From Zygaena filipendulae (lineage: Eukaryota; Arthropoda; Insecta; Lepidoptera; Zygaenidae): DNA of 64,000 nucleotides. How positions within the stretch are numbered: position 1 is the first letter of the stretch; every line of letters begins with the position of its first letter. The notes beneath the pieces are model-generated. The model saw nothing but the letters and a program-made list of their open reading frames with translations. It was not told the DNA's origin and did not search any database. The DNA lies in the NCBI GenBank assembly GCA_907165275.2, contig OU015653.1:12554001-12618000 (forward strand), in the 5' to 3' direction. This document shows positions 30,900-41,294 of this stretch, piece by piece. The translations under genes and the position numbers were made by a program.

Positions 30900-31159
30900 A
30901 AGTCAAAAACAGGGGAGAGTACGAAAAAGGGAAACTTATAAGTTATAATAAATCAACAAAAAGTTTATATTATGTATATTAGAAATTTCGTGAAGGGTAT
31001 CCATTTGTCGAGTAGATAACGCGAAATCGTGAACATAATAATTTTTCTCCCCCATAACAAGGTTTATTAAATATTAGCTTTATTAAAAGAACGATAATGA
31101 TTTTGTTTTCTGTTCTATTATAATTGTTATTATGAAATAAATAAATAAATAATATTAGA
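30900..31159. other. No recognisable feature
   Basis: AT-rich, with an AATAAATAAATAAATAATA tract near 31136-31155. Confidence 0.35.
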
Positions 31160-31328
31160 AAGAGATTAGATTTTATTTTTTGTATGTTTGTTTGTAACGA
31201 AGAAACTCAAAAACCACTGAACCGATCTTAAAAAATTATTTCACCTTTAGGATGCTACACTTTTCCTGTGTGACTCTAGGTCACACTTTTATCCCGGAAT
31301 TGCGAGTGAAACCGCCGGGGATCGGTTA
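31160..31328 (+). mobile_element. Helitron-like element, GTTTGTTTGTAACGA subfamily
   Basis: TTAGATTTTATTTTTTGTATG, AACTCAAAAACCACTGAACC, TTTCACCTTTAGGATGCTAC and GTGAAACCGCCGGGGATCGGTTAG at the 3' end. Related to the copy at 47740. Confidence 0.6.
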
Positions 31329-31711
31329 GTTACTTTATAATCTTGAAACAGCAAAGATTTTTCATTGTCTAACGTAAGATATAAATTAGTGATTCATAGA
31401 TCAACAAAATTGTGGCGTTGGGTAGATTCAAAACGTAACGGACACCCAATGCATCAACGTCAAGACAGGCGCAATAGCGTGCCAATTAGGTGTCGCTCGC
31501 TTTCTACCGCTCCCATTTATTACGAACTAGTTATAATAAAATTATATCCGTAAGCTCTGTCAACTTGTTCAATTCTGGGGGCACGGTAGTGCCCCCGCCA
31601 AGATGACCCAAGTGAAGCGGAAGGACACTAGTCACCTACCTTTTCTCGTAGCGCTTCGTCATTTTTGGAACTCTCGTAACTTGGGTTTGGATTTTATTGT
31701 CAATAGGGTAG

Positions 31712-32026
31712 TTTATGACATATGAAAATCAAAATTCTATTAAGTCCGTCAGTTAGATAATGAAAAAATAATAGACACGTATTTTTGCTTTTTCAAATTA
31801 TTAAAAAATACGAAGATAAAGCGCATTAAAATTTTGGGAGTGGGGGCCCTTGACGTCATAGCGAACTTCAAACTGTAGCCTGGCGTGACGTCACGCGATA
31901 TTTCGACTTAATGTACCTATCTCCATAATTTTTTCATTAAGTACGGATAAAATTAAAAAATCGTGTCCAATATTTTTTATTAATCTACTAGACCGAGTAA
32001 AAACTAAATATTTGGTTGACAAGCAT
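31712..32026 (+). mobile_element. MITE with CRE-like palindromes, copy 5 (diverged)
   Basis: AATAGGGTAGTTTATGACAT, AGTCCGTCAGTTAGATAATG, CGTGACGTCACGCG, CTACTAGACCGAGTAA and a TTTGGTTGACAAGC end. One of the two palindromes is decayed to TTGACGTCAT. Confidence 0.75.
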
Positions 32027-32241
32027 TATCATTAAACATTATATCCGTAAATTATGCACTCTTATCATGAGTTTTGACCGATTTTCTCTCGATCTTCCTC
32101 ATATGGTCTCGTCTTGGCAACATTTTACATCAAAATGTTTTTGGTGGGATTCCATTTTTCTAACCAGCCGTACAGTATGCATGTGTGGTAGTTGTGTACT
32201 TTTCAAGCTGTTACAAAAAAAAAAAAAACAAATAGATTGTA

Positions 32242-32268
32242 CTAGACGATCCCCCGCGGTTTCCTGTC
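32242..32268 (-). mobile_element. Helitron-like 3' scrap
   Basis: CTAGACGATCCCCCGCGGTT only. An (AAAT)n simple repeat follows at 32299-32336. Confidence 0.4.
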
Positions 32269-32504
32269 TGTAAAAGTTTGCACTATGTTTTGTACCTTAT
32301 AAATAAATAAATAAATGAATAAATAAATAAATAAATTACTGATTCCTTGCATTCATAGATATTTTCTTTTGAATAGACTGTTTTTGACGGACTTCAAAAA
32401 GGAGTAAGTTATCAACACGGGTGTTTGTATTTTTTTGTTTACGTACATATAAATACATAGTGTGCTCGAAAGGGGTTGTATTCCGAAATGGTTCCGAAAA
32501 ATAA

Positions 32505-32566
32505 AATTTTGCGAATCTGTCTATACCTATATGGTAGGTTATAGGTATAGACGGATTTGCAAAATT
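32505..32566. repeat. 27-bp hairpin (2 mismatches), possible MITE core
   Basis: Arms 32505-32531 and 32540-32566 (AATTTTGC.AATC.GTCTATA...) pair around an 8-nt loop. A weaker outer pair, GGTTCCG near 32490 and CGGAACC near 32640, suggests a ~155-bp inverted-repeat element. Confidence 0.7.
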
Positions 32567-32880
32567 CTATTGTTTCAATCGAATTTCTATTCGTTTCAAT
32601 TTTTATGTGAATCTGATGAATAGTTTCGGAGACAGAAAACGGAACCAACTCTTGAAGTCATTTGATTTTTTTTTTTAAATTTTACTAAGTATATCCGCTG
32701 TATACCTATACTAACCGTAATTAAAATAAATGAAATTAAAGAAAATGTATAACAAAGTACCTTAAGTTATTTGAAACCTCGTTTCACTCGTAAGTATACT
32801 TTGTTATTTCTCTAATTGTTCTACGAGCGAGTGTCTCATTTGTATATAAATTGTTCGACTTTGAGTAAAACACGTAAATG

Positions 32881-32885
32881 TTTGT
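32881..32885 (+). repeat. Target-site duplication of BEL/Pao element (left)
   Basis: TTTGT immediately before the 5' LTR. It matches TTTGT at 39827-39831 after the 3' LTR. Five bases is the usual length for this superfamily. Confidence 0.9.
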
Positions 32886-33260
32886 TGTTAGTGCTTGAAT
32901 TTAATATATATGAAAGAAAAAATAACAATAACGAAAAACACTGAGGTAAATCCCATGTTCCCAATTCCTTCCAAAAAAAAAAAAAAAAAAAATATCCAAA
33001 CTTGCGATGCCGGCGCCGCCAAGCGATTTCGCGTGGCGCAAAACGGAAGCTACGCATTCTGGAACTCTCGCGCGTGAGCACTCATCAAAAGGTGTCGATA
33101 CAGAACATTCTTCATCGAATTCGATCTGAAGCCGGCCATCAGCGCACCTAAGTTTCCAAGTAAGTTCCTCTCCCTATTTTACCGAGGTGTTTATAAAATT
33201 TCACGTCTACAGTTTTAATTTCAAGGTTTTTTTTTTTAAAACAAGGCATAAGTTTAACCA
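32886..33260 (+). repeat. 5' LTR of BEL/Pao retrotransposon
   Basis: 375 bp, starting TGTTAGTGCTTG and ending TTTAACCA. It is identical to the 3' LTR apart from one base and the lengths of homopolymer runs (a long A run near 32974 and T/A runs near 33227-33241). The run differences may include sequencing noise. GC-rich sequence near 33007-33075 may be promoter or leader. No primer-binding site starting TGG is evident right after the LTR; the next bases are TAAAAGTGATCCATTTCG. Confidence 0.95.
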
Positions 33261-33835
33261 TAAAAGTGATCCATTTCGAGTCGGATGAAAACCGCTTGCT
33301 GTCTTTCATACCTAAAGGTTTGAGTTTACAGTCCACAACTAACGAAGTGTTAACTGTCGTGTACTTTATTAAATTTTTTGGTTAATAGGTATCGGTTCAA
33401 AAATCTAGTTTTACCTACCTATTTCAACCGAGTTTATATCAAAATAGCGTATGATTTAATGTCATTACAGCAGTAATTTCCTGGTGGCATATTCTCGTCT
33501 TGTAAAACAATATACAGTATAGTATAGTATCTCGTCAGAGAGTATTATTTTCTTGCAGTATAGGCAATATATTAAGTATTGAGAACTTCTAACTATCATA
33601 AAATTAATTTGATGTGTGTTTTACCTACCTACGTATATGATTGTACGACCTACCTACATATTGGGTTAGCGACGAATATTGTTGAGAGATTGTGGTTGTT
33701 CGTACGGTTCCAATACGCGCTGTAGGCAATAGGTACCTACTACCTAACGTGCGAAGGTGATGAAAAAATAATTACATACAACAAAAATTTATAGCATCAT
33801 TTAGTTGGTTGTAATTTCTATTAATTTGCGTCAAA
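33261..33835 (+). other. Untranslated leader of BEL/Pao element
   Basis: The 575 bp between 5' LTR and gag-pol ATG. It holds the expected primer-binding and packaging region, neither of which I can pin down. No long frame. Confidence 0.7.
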
Positions 33836-36800
33836 ATGCCTAAAAATCAAGGTTTGAGTAAAGAGATGAAGTTGTTAGTCGCCAAACAGCAACATATATT
33901 TCGTTCTATGCAAATTTTGTACGATATGACACTAGAAATAAAAACTTCTCATACGATATCATCTGCGTTCCGTGCGCGGTATAGTCAGATAGGAACTATA
34001 AAAGAAGAGTTTATGCTGAATTTTGAGCGGATAAGTGAACAAACTTTAAATGAAGATCCAGAGACAGAGATCGATAATCAAGTGTTAAAAACATTCGATG
34101 AACTTTATTATAATGTGATAGCAGTAGTTCAGGAATATTCATCCGTGCCCGCGGGTTCCGCCGCGCCCGGGACAGGCGGGTGCGAGGTACAGTCGCCGCC
34201 ACAAGCATGTCAGCCGCGGTACCCCAAGTTAGAATTACCCAAATTTTGTGGCAAGATAGAAAATTGGTCCACCTTCTATGACAGTTTCCTCTCTATGGTT
34301 CATAATAAATCTAGTTTATCGCCTATTGAAAAATTTCACTATCTAGTATCTTCGTTATCAGGATCCGCATTAAGCCTCATAAAGGGGATACCTATTAATG
34401 ATACCAATTATCAAATCGCATTCAATGCCCTTATCGAAAGATATCAAAATAAAAGAATTTTGGCCGCGGTATATTTAGAAAAAATCATAACGCTTGTGCC
34501 ACCGACTGTACCTAGCTTAACAAATTTATCAAAGTTTACGGATATTCTTTATGAGAACTTTAACTCCCTTAAGGCACTTGAATTGAATGACTTAAGCGAT
34601 TTTATTTTATTTCATCTCACCGCTCGCGCGCTTGATGCGGACACTCGTAAACGGTTCGAGACACAGAATTCAAAGCAAATACCATCATTCGAGGAGTTGC
34701 TTCGCTTTCTGCTAAATTATATCAAGATCTTGGAGACGTGTGGGCCGGAGGCGTGCGCCTCAGGTTCTTATCGCTATTCGCCAACTCGGCGGGTTCAAGG
34801 CCGCTTTCACGCCCTCACCCCCGACACTGGTACCAGTGGCGGGAGACCTGCCGCGCGTTGGCCGGCCATTAAGCAATCATTTGTTGTTTCGGAGAATACC
34901 CTCAGGGAGTCAGCTGACCAGCCGTTTATGTCATCGGAATACGAGGTGGAAGAGGCGGAGTTGAGTCAACCGCTGGATGTCTCTGGAGAAGACAGTACCC
35001 GACATGGCGTGTGTCAGTCTTTGGTGGTCTCGCAAAGCGGAAGGGAGCCTGCGTGTCTGTTTTGTGATGAGGTCTCCCATACGATTCATCGTTGCCCAAC
35101 TTTTCAATCTACAGACGTAAAGTCGCGGATCGAATTTATCAAGTCAAATAGATACTGCATTAACTGCCTACGCAGGGGACACCCAGTGCAATCGTGTTTT
35201 ACGAAAACAAATTGTTCCGTGTGTAACGGCCGCCATAATACACTCTTACACGTAGAACGTTCGCCGTCGCCCGCGCCGGTGCCGGTGCTGGGCGCTGCCG
35301 CCGCGGGCGCGCCGAGTCACGCGCTCGTGGGCGAGTCCCCGTCGCGCGCCGTCCTCCTCGGCACCGCCGTACTGCACGTGCGCGATGCGACAGGCGCGTA
35401 TCAACCGGTGCGCGCGTTGATCGATAGTTGCGCTCAAGATTCGTTTTTAACCACGGCATGTGCACGACGCTTGAATTTGCGTACGATAAATTGCAAGCTC
35501 TCTGTTGCTGGTATCGGGGACAGAATAGTCGAAGTTAAGGGCATCACATCTTGTCAGTTAAAACCACGCCAAGCAGACAGTCCTATATTTCAAATAAACA
35601 CAGTAGTATTGGATAAGATATCCTCACCTATGCCAAACGTTCCGATATCTAGTTCTCTTCGCGAACATTTTAAACACTTAGAGTTGGCCGATCATGCATT
35701 TGATAAATGCTCAAACATTGAATTATTAATCGGAGCGGAGCTCTTTGATCAAGTATACGACGGTCAACGCTATTCACCGGGACCCGGGATCCCCACTGCG
35801 TTGCACAGCGTTTTTGGATGGGTCATAAGTGGAAAAGTAGGTACGAATTATAACGCACCTCCGCTAGTATCCTCCCTCGTTACGTCGACTAAAGTGTTGG
35901 AACGTGCCCTAAAAGCGTTCTGGGAGATTGAAGAACCACCAGAAGTTCAGCGGACGTCTACAGAAGCCGTAATATGTGAAGATATGTATTCTGAACTCAC
36001 TTACCGAAACGAAGACGGGAGGTACGTAGTTCCATTAATGCTCAGGGCGGACCGAACAAGCGAGCTCGGTGATGCATATTCGCATGGTATCTCAAGATTT
36101 ATTAATTTAGAGAGACGCCTAGCGCGTCACCAGCAACTTCGGTCTGATTATTCTCAATTCATGGCGGAATATGATTCCTTGGGCCACATGCACCAAGTCG
36201 AGTTTAGTCCAGGTTCAAAAAATGTTATTATCCCACATCACTGCGTGATAAAGCCATCAAGTAGTACAACAAAACTCAGAGTCGTATTCGACGCAAGCGC
36301 AAAGACGACATCTAATAAATCTCTAAATGATATCGTGTACGCGGGGCCAAAATTACAAACCGATATCATGGACATATTGTTGAAATTTCGAATACACCGG
36401 GTAGTGTTTACAGCGGACGTTTGTAAAATGTACCGACAGATCCTTATTAGACCTGAAGACCGAAAATTTCAACACATACTATGGCGAAATTCCTCTGCCG
36501 AGCCTTTACGCGAATATGAGTTGGACACTGTAACATATGGTGTGGCTAGCTCTCCCTATCTTGCAATCCGCACACTGCGACGACTCGCTGAGGACGAAGG
36601 TGTGAGCTGTCCCCGCGCAAAGCAAGTCATTTGCGAGGAGTGTTTTATGGACGATATTTGTACGGGCGCCTCCTGCGTGGAGTCGGCAATAAAGCTAAAG
36701 GATGAAGTAACAGCTTTGCTGGCAAGGGGTAAATTTCAACTTAGAAAATTCTCGAGTAATGATGCTGAATTTTTGAGTTCAGTTCCTGCGGAACATTGTG

Positions 36801-39241
36801 AACTTCCAAAGGCATTCGTCGATGAGGAGAATGAAAAGTATTTGAAGATTCTAGGTGTGCAATGGCACCCTAGGGGTGACTATTTTAGTTACTCTATTGA
36901 CAACCCATCATCTTCCCATACCACTAAGCGCACCATCTTGTCCCAGATTGCTAGATTGTACGACCCGTTGGGATACATTAATCCTGTAATTTTTACAGCG
37001 AAATTCCTCTTGCAGGAATTGTGGCGTTTGGGATTAGGCTGGGACGATCCAGTACCGGAACACATAGAAAAATCGTGGTTGAAATTTGTATCTCAATTAG
37101 AGTGCTTATCGAACGTGAAGCTGCAAAGATTGATATTGCCGCAAAATTGCAATGAAACGCAATTGGTAGGGTTTTGTGATGCCTCAACTAAAGGTTACGG
37201 AGCTTGTGTATATCTCAGAGCATCGAATAATAAAAAGATTCTTGTAAGTTTATTACTGGCAAAATCCAAGGTTGCACCTTTAAAAACATTAACTACAAAC
37301 AGGCTTGAGCTTTGCTCAGCGGTGTTACTGGCGCGATTGTTGACTTACGTTCGGAAGGTTCTCGCGTCACAAATCAAGGTGGATTCCGTAATCGCGTTTA
37401 GTGATAGCACAACGGTGTTGGCTTGGCTTCGTACCGAAACATGTAAACTAAAAATATTCGTTGCCAACAGGGTCGTGAAAATCAACGATCTGATCGATCA
37501 ATCGTGCTGGCGTTTTGTGTATACCCAAGATAATGCTGCTGATTGTTGTAGTAGGGGTATTTCCGCTAGTGAAATAGTAAGCCATCCCCTCTGGTGGCAG
37601 GGCCCTCGTTGGCTACAGTCGCCAATGAAAGAATGGCCTCGTGGGCAAATAGAAATAGGTCTTGAGAATGAACCAAGTACACCCGAGAGTTGTGAACTCA
37701 AACGGAATGTCGTATCGCAAAATTACGTGCAGGTTAATCATGCTGAACTCATCACAGAACTGGTAGGGAGATATTCTTCCTTCAGCAGATTGCGTCGTGT
37801 AGTTGCGTGGTGTCGCCGTTTTATTTTTAATCTGCAGGCAAAACATGCTGGCAATGAAACCGGGAGGGTTGAAGAATATCTTTCAGTTGACGAACTAAAA
37901 GAATCCGATGTTATAATTTTTAAACACACCCAGGATGAAGATTTCGCTACTGAACGGAACCTAGTGAGCCAAAAGAAAAATTGTCGACCTGAAATTCAGA
38001 AACTCTCTCCGTTTCTGGATGAAAACGGATTGTTACGGGTGGGAGGAAGGATCAGAAATGCCGACCTGCCGTACGATAACAGACACCCCATTCTTATTTC
38101 AAGGCGAAACGGATTAGCTAGCATCATTATCGATGACCTACACAAGAGATATCTTCACTGCGGTCCGCGCACACTTCAGTCCCTTATCCAGCGACGATTC
38201 TGGATAACCGGCGTCAGAAATGCAATTAGGTCACGCTTGTCGAAGTGCGTTGTGTGCTTCCGGGTGGCACCTCGCCCATGCCAGCCTGTTATGGGAGACT
38301 TGCCGCCCTATCGGGTACGGCAGGGTAGATGTTTTCAGCATGTGGGCATCGATCTCGGCGGCCCATTCATAGTGAAGGAATCGAGACGGCGAAATGCAAA
38401 AACATACAAAACATATCTGTGTTTATTTGTGTGTCTTTCCGTCAAGGCCGTGCACTTGGAGGCAGTGACGGAGCTGTCATGCGAGGCGTTCCTAGCCGCT
38501 CTCGACCGTTTTGTTGCCAGACGAGGCATTTGTGAATCTGTCACAACTGATAACGGAACTAATTTTGTCGCCGGAAATAAATATTTAAATGAGATCTATA
38601 ACGCTATTTTCAGTGAGAAGCAAAATATTCAAAACAATCTTGAAAGCCGAGGCATCGCTTGGCATTTTCAACCCCCGTCAGGTCCCCATTTTGGAGGTAT
38701 TTATGAGAGCGGCATTCGTTCTGCAAAGGGCTTATTGAGGCGCCAAATTGGTACTCAGGTTTTGACGTTCGAGGAGCTCTCTACAGTATTCTGTAAAGTG
38801 GAGGCTATCTTAAACTCGCGGCCGCTGTGTGTACTATCCGCTGACCCAAACGAATACGATGTTCTTACACCGGGTCATTTCCTAGTGGGAAGACCATTAG
38901 TCAGCTTACCCGAACCACAATTATTTAACGAAAAACTTTCGCCAAGAGAAAGATGGCAACTCCTAAAACAAATAACGCAACAATTTTGGATATCGTGGCA
39001 GAAGGATTACCTTCATACTTTACAGCAAAAACAAAAATGGTATGTGTCCAGCCCAAACTTGCAGGTTGACGACTTGGTAGTCATTAAAGAAACCTCGTTA
39101 CCTTTGCACTGGCCGCTTGCTAGGGTTGTCAAACTTCATGAAGGCGCCGATGGAACCGTGCGGGTAGCTACGGTCAGAGCCCATCAACGGGAATATCGAC
39201 GGCCAGTCGTAAAGCTGTGCCGTCTTCCAATTAGTGATTAG
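33836..39241 (+). CDS. gag-pol: Gag-Pol polyprotein of BEL/Pao LTR retrotransposon
   Basis: A single intact frame of 1801 codons encodes the proteins for retrotransposition through an RNA intermediate in a cytoplasmic particle. In order: Gag region (about residues 1-350, with the DUF1759-type segment around 130-290); two perfect CCHC knuckles (C407-x2-C-x4-H-x4-C420 and C441-C444-H449-C454) and a third Cys/His cluster; aspartic protease (DUF1758/A17 type) around D530 in LIDSCAQDS; reverse transcriptase with FTADV (D861) and FMDD (D939, D940); RNase H with D1115, E1158, D1190 and D1236; integrase with an H-x4-H..C-x2-C finger and DDE triad D1506, D1572, E1624; and a C-terminal DUF5641-like segment. 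Gag and Pol share one frame, as in many BEL elements. There is no env-like ORF. DSC replaces the usual DSG/DTG at the protease site. The intact frame and near-identical LTRs suggest recent activity. Confidence 0.97.
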   Translation: MPKNQGLSKEMKLLVAKQQHIFRSMQILYDMTLEIKTSHTISSAFRARYSQIGTIKEEFMLNFERISEQTLNEDPETEIDNQVLKTFDELYYNVIAVVQEYSSVPAGSAAPGTGGCEVQSPPQACQPRYPKLELPKFCGKIENWSTFYDSFLSMVHNKSSLSPIEKFHYLVSSLSGSALSLIKGIPINDTNYQIAFNALIERYQNKRILAAVYLEKIITLVPPTVPSLTNLSKFTDILYENFNSLKALELNDLSDFILFHLTARALDADTRKRFETQNSKQIPSFEELLRFLLNYIKILETCGPEACASGSYRYSPTRRVQGRFHALTPDTGTSGGRPAARWPAIKQSFVVSENTLRESADQPFMSSEYEVEEAELSQPLDVSGEDSTRHGVCQSLVVSQSGREPACLFCDEVSHTIHRCPTFQSTDVKSRIEFIKSNRYCINCLRRGHPVQSCFTKTNCSVCNGRHNTLLHVERSPSPAPVPVLGAAAAGAPSHALVGESPSRAVLLGTAVLHVRDATGAYQPVRALIDSCAQDSFLTTACARRLNLRTINCKLSVAGIGDRIVEVKGITSCQLKPRQADSPIFQINTVVLDKISSPMPNVPISSSLREHFKHLELADHAFDKCSNIELLIGAELFDQVYDGQRYSPGPGIPTALHSVFGWVISGKVGTNYNAPPLVSSLVTSTKVLERALKAFWEIEEPPEVQRTSTEAVICEDMYSELTYRNEDGRYVVPLMLRADRTSELGDAYSHGISRFINLERRLARHQQLRSDYSQFMAEYDSLGHMHQVEFSPGSKNVIIPHHCVIKPSSSTTKLRVVFDASAKTTSNKSLNDIVYAGPKLQTDIMDILLKFRIHRVVFTADVCKMYRQILIRPEDRKFQHILWRNSSAEPLREYELDTVTYGVASSPYLAIRTLRRLAEDEGVSCPRAKQVICEECFMDDICTGASCVESAIKLKDEVTALLARGKFQLRKFSSNDAEFLSSVPAEHCELPKAFVDEENEKYLKILGVQWHPRGDYFSYSIDNPSSSHTTKRTILSQIARLYDPLGYINPVIFTAKFLLQELWRLGLGWDDPVPEHIEKSWLKFVSQLECLSNVKLQRLILPQNCNETQLVGFCDASTKGYGACVYLRASNNKKILVSLLLAKSKVAPLKTLTTNRLELCSAVLLARLLTYVRKVLASQIKVDSVIAFSDSTTVLAWLRTETCKLKIFVANRVVKINDLIDQSCWRFVYTQDNAADCCSRGISASEIVSHPLWWQGPRWLQSPMKEWPRGQIEIGLENEPSTPESCELKRNVVSQNYVQVNHAELITELVGRYSSFSRLRRVVAWCRRFIFNLQAKHAGNETGRVEEYLSVDELKESDVIIFKHTQDEDFATERNLVSQKKNCRPEIQKLSPFLDENGLLRVGGRIRNADLPYDNRHPILISRRNGLASIIIDDLHKRYLHCGPRTLQSLIQRRFWITGVRNAIRSRLSKCVVCFRVAPRPCQPVMGDLPPYRVRQGRCFQHVGIDLGGPFIVKESRRRNAKTYKTYLCLFVCLSVKAVHLEAVTELSCEAFLAALDRFVARRGICESVTTDNGTNFVAGNKYLNEIYNAIFSEKQNIQNNLESRGIAWHFQPPSGPHFGGIYESGIRSAKGLLRRQIGTQVLTFEELSTVFCKVEAILNSRPLCVLSADPNEYDVLTPGHFLVGRPLVSLPEPQLFNEKLSPRERWQLLKQITQQFWISWQKDYLHTLQQKQKWYVSSPNLQVDDLVVIKETSLPLHWPLARVVKLHEGADGTVRVATVRAHQREYRRPVVKLCRLPISD

Positions 39242-39450
39242 TTTCTTAACCTTGTCTGATCTCTGAGTAACGTAGAGGTCAGATCCTGTTAGTTAGTAGT
39301 TATCGTAGTCTTGATTAAGTATATTATCCCATAAGTCTTTATAGGTTAGTATGTTATATAATTAGTTTAGGGTTCAATTGTGTTTGTGGTACAAGACGAG
39401 AGGGATTTGTTTTCTTGGTGAAACCTGATCGGTTTCATGTGGGAGGATTA
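39242..39450 (+). other. 3' untranslated region and polypurine tract of BEL/Pao element
   Basis: The 209 bp between the stop codon and the 3' LTR. The purine-rich GTGGGAGGATTA directly before the LTR is the likely plus-strand primer site. No envelope gene fits here. Confidence 0.75.
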
Positions 39451-39826
39451 TGTTAGTGCTTGAATTTAATATATATGAAAGAAAAAATAACAATAACGAA
39501 AAACACTGAGGTAAATCCCATGTTCCCAATTCCTTCCTAAAAAAAAAAAAAAAAAAATATCCAAACTTGCGATGCCGGCGCCGCCAAGCGATTTCGCGTG
39601 GCGCAAAACGGAAGCTACGCATTCTGGAACTCTCGCGCGTGAGCACTCATCAAAAGGTGTCGATACAGAACATTCTTCATCGAATTCGATCTGAAGCCGG
39701 CCATCAGCGCACCTAAGTTTCCAAGTAAGTTCCTCTCCCTATTTTACCGAGGTGTTTATAAAATTTCACGTCTACAGTTTTAATTTCAAGGTTTTTTTTT
39801 TTAAAAACAAGGCATAAGTTTAACCA
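39451..39826 (+). repeat. 3' LTR of BEL/Pao retrotransposon
   Basis: 376 bp, TGTTAGTG...TTTAACCA. It matches the 5' LTR as described there and is followed by the TTTGT target duplication (39827-39831). Confidence 0.95.
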
Positions 39827-39831
39827 TTTGT

Positions 39832-40288
39832 CTTTATTCACCTTGAAATAAACATTTGACGTTTTGATTTCAACCCGTGTGATGTTTTAAGCCGGGATCA
39901 AGTTGCAAAGTCTTTCTTTGAGGTGCTTAAGCCGGGACCGTTCCGGAATTCGCAATGAGTTCGTGACGAAACTGTCGATATTCAGAATATTACATAAAAA
40001 TACATAGTCACTATCCAACATCTGTGTTGTTATGGGTGCTCCTCTTAAAGTGGATAAAGGATACCCATAAAAGTTTTAAGTGAATGGAAATTTTTATTGC
40101 TTACCCTGCAACTTGTGGATGAAAATAAACTGTTTGGGATATGAAAAATGGTTTCTACGGTTTGAAAACAACTAGGGTATGTGTTGATTCACATACATCG
40201 AATATTCTCGGTATATTGTACTGGGATTGCAAAAAAAAAATGTACCTAAAAATATGTTATATGTTCCCTAAATTAATGTTACTTACGG
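39832..40288. other. No recognisable feature
   Basis: The right flank of the BEL/Pao insertion. Joined across the insertion, the flanks hold TATATAAA (32837-32844) and GAAATAAAC (39845-39853); either may be incidental. Confidence 0.4.
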
Positions 40289-40520
40289 CCGCACTCAGAG
40301 TCTACTTTAATTGATTACTTAGTTAAGTATAGATTTTTAAAACAAAACTGCCGCAATTAGAGACGTTCAGTAAATTAATGTTAATTGGCATTTAATGAGA
40401 TGTAACTTAATTAGTTAAATGCCAATTAACATTAATTTATTAAATTTGTCTGATTGCGGCAGTTTTGTTTTAAAAATCTATACTTAACTAAGTAATCATT
40501 AAAGTCGACTCTGAGTGCGG
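40289..40520. mobile_element. Near-palindromic MITE
   Basis: Begins CCGCACTCAGAGTC and ends GACTCTGAGTGCGG. Inside, ATTACTTAGTTAAGTATAGA, TTTTTAAAACAAAACTGCCG and ATTAATGTTAATTGGCATTT are each mirrored by complementary segments in the other half, so almost all 232 bp fold into one hairpin with a short loop around 40398-40415. No ORF. Confidence 0.85.
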
Positions 40521-41294
40521 CGGTTAGCATTTAATGAGATGTAACTTAATTAGTTAAATGCCAATTAACATTAATTTATTAAACTTGTGTTAAATTATTA
40601 GCATTAGTAAGGATACCTAGTAAATAAAACAACCTGATTTTAACAAAACTATTCCTTTGTGTCTGTATTACCAATTATAATAAAAACTCTTTGATATAAT
40701 TTGTATCAAATTCTATAATAATCAAAGCCAGTATAGATAAGCAATAGGAATCTCAAAACATGTTACGCACAAAGTAATCAAATCTCTGAAGCTAAAGTTA
40801 AGCTTGAACAGTATATTTTATGAGAACAATACAGTAATCACAATTATTATTACAAGCATTAAATAGAGCCAAAACTGTCTACCAATACTTAACTTTCGAT
40901 GTTATGATGTCTTCCATCTAGGAAATCACCAGCACCACTGACCCGATCCTTTGTTGCTGCCATTATGTAAACATGTTCTCCCGCGCGTTTTTCCCGCTAT
41001 CTCAAATAACATTTTATTTACTCTACAGTCTATGAATTCACAATGTTGCCAGTTATTAAATATGAATTGGCCATGGAAATGCAATTTAAATCACTTTAAT
41101 AAACATTGGTATAATTATTTAAATTAAGAATCACAATACATAGCATAAGAATCATAATAATATTAATCAATTTTAATATATTAGTACAGAATACCTAAAT
41201 CACTATTCACACTTGTCTGATTGCGGCAATTTTGTTTTAAAAATCTATACCTAACTAAGTAATCATTAAAGTCGACTCTGAGTGCGGCGGTTAG
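40389..41294. repeat. 139-bp tandem duplication of the MITE's right part
   Basis: The segment CATTTAATGAGATG...GCGGCGGTTAG occurs at 40389-40527 and again from 40528 to 41294. The second copy is interrupted at 40588 by a 628-bp insertion; removing it gives exactly 139 bp, the length of the first copy. Confidence 0.85.
40588..41211. mobile_element. Probable solo LTR (624 bp) in the duplicated MITE
   Basis: Starts TGTTAAATTATTAGC and ends CACTATTCACA, i.e. TG...CA ends. It is flanked by CTTG at 40584-40587 and 41212-41215. Length bookkeeping against the uninterrupted copy supports a 624-bp insert plus a 4-bp duplication. AATAAA occurs near 41098. It has no coding capacity. Alternative: another non-coding insertion with a 6-bp ACTTGT duplication. 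Confidence 0.65.

Noticed and set aside
34011..38544. Short frames inside the BEL/Pao gag-pol region on both strands
   Set aside because: Shadows of the 1801-codon frame; no independent motifs.
39242..39450. Possible env-like third ORF of the BEL/Pao element
   Set aside because: Only 209 bp lie between the stop codon and the 3' LTR; no frame fits.
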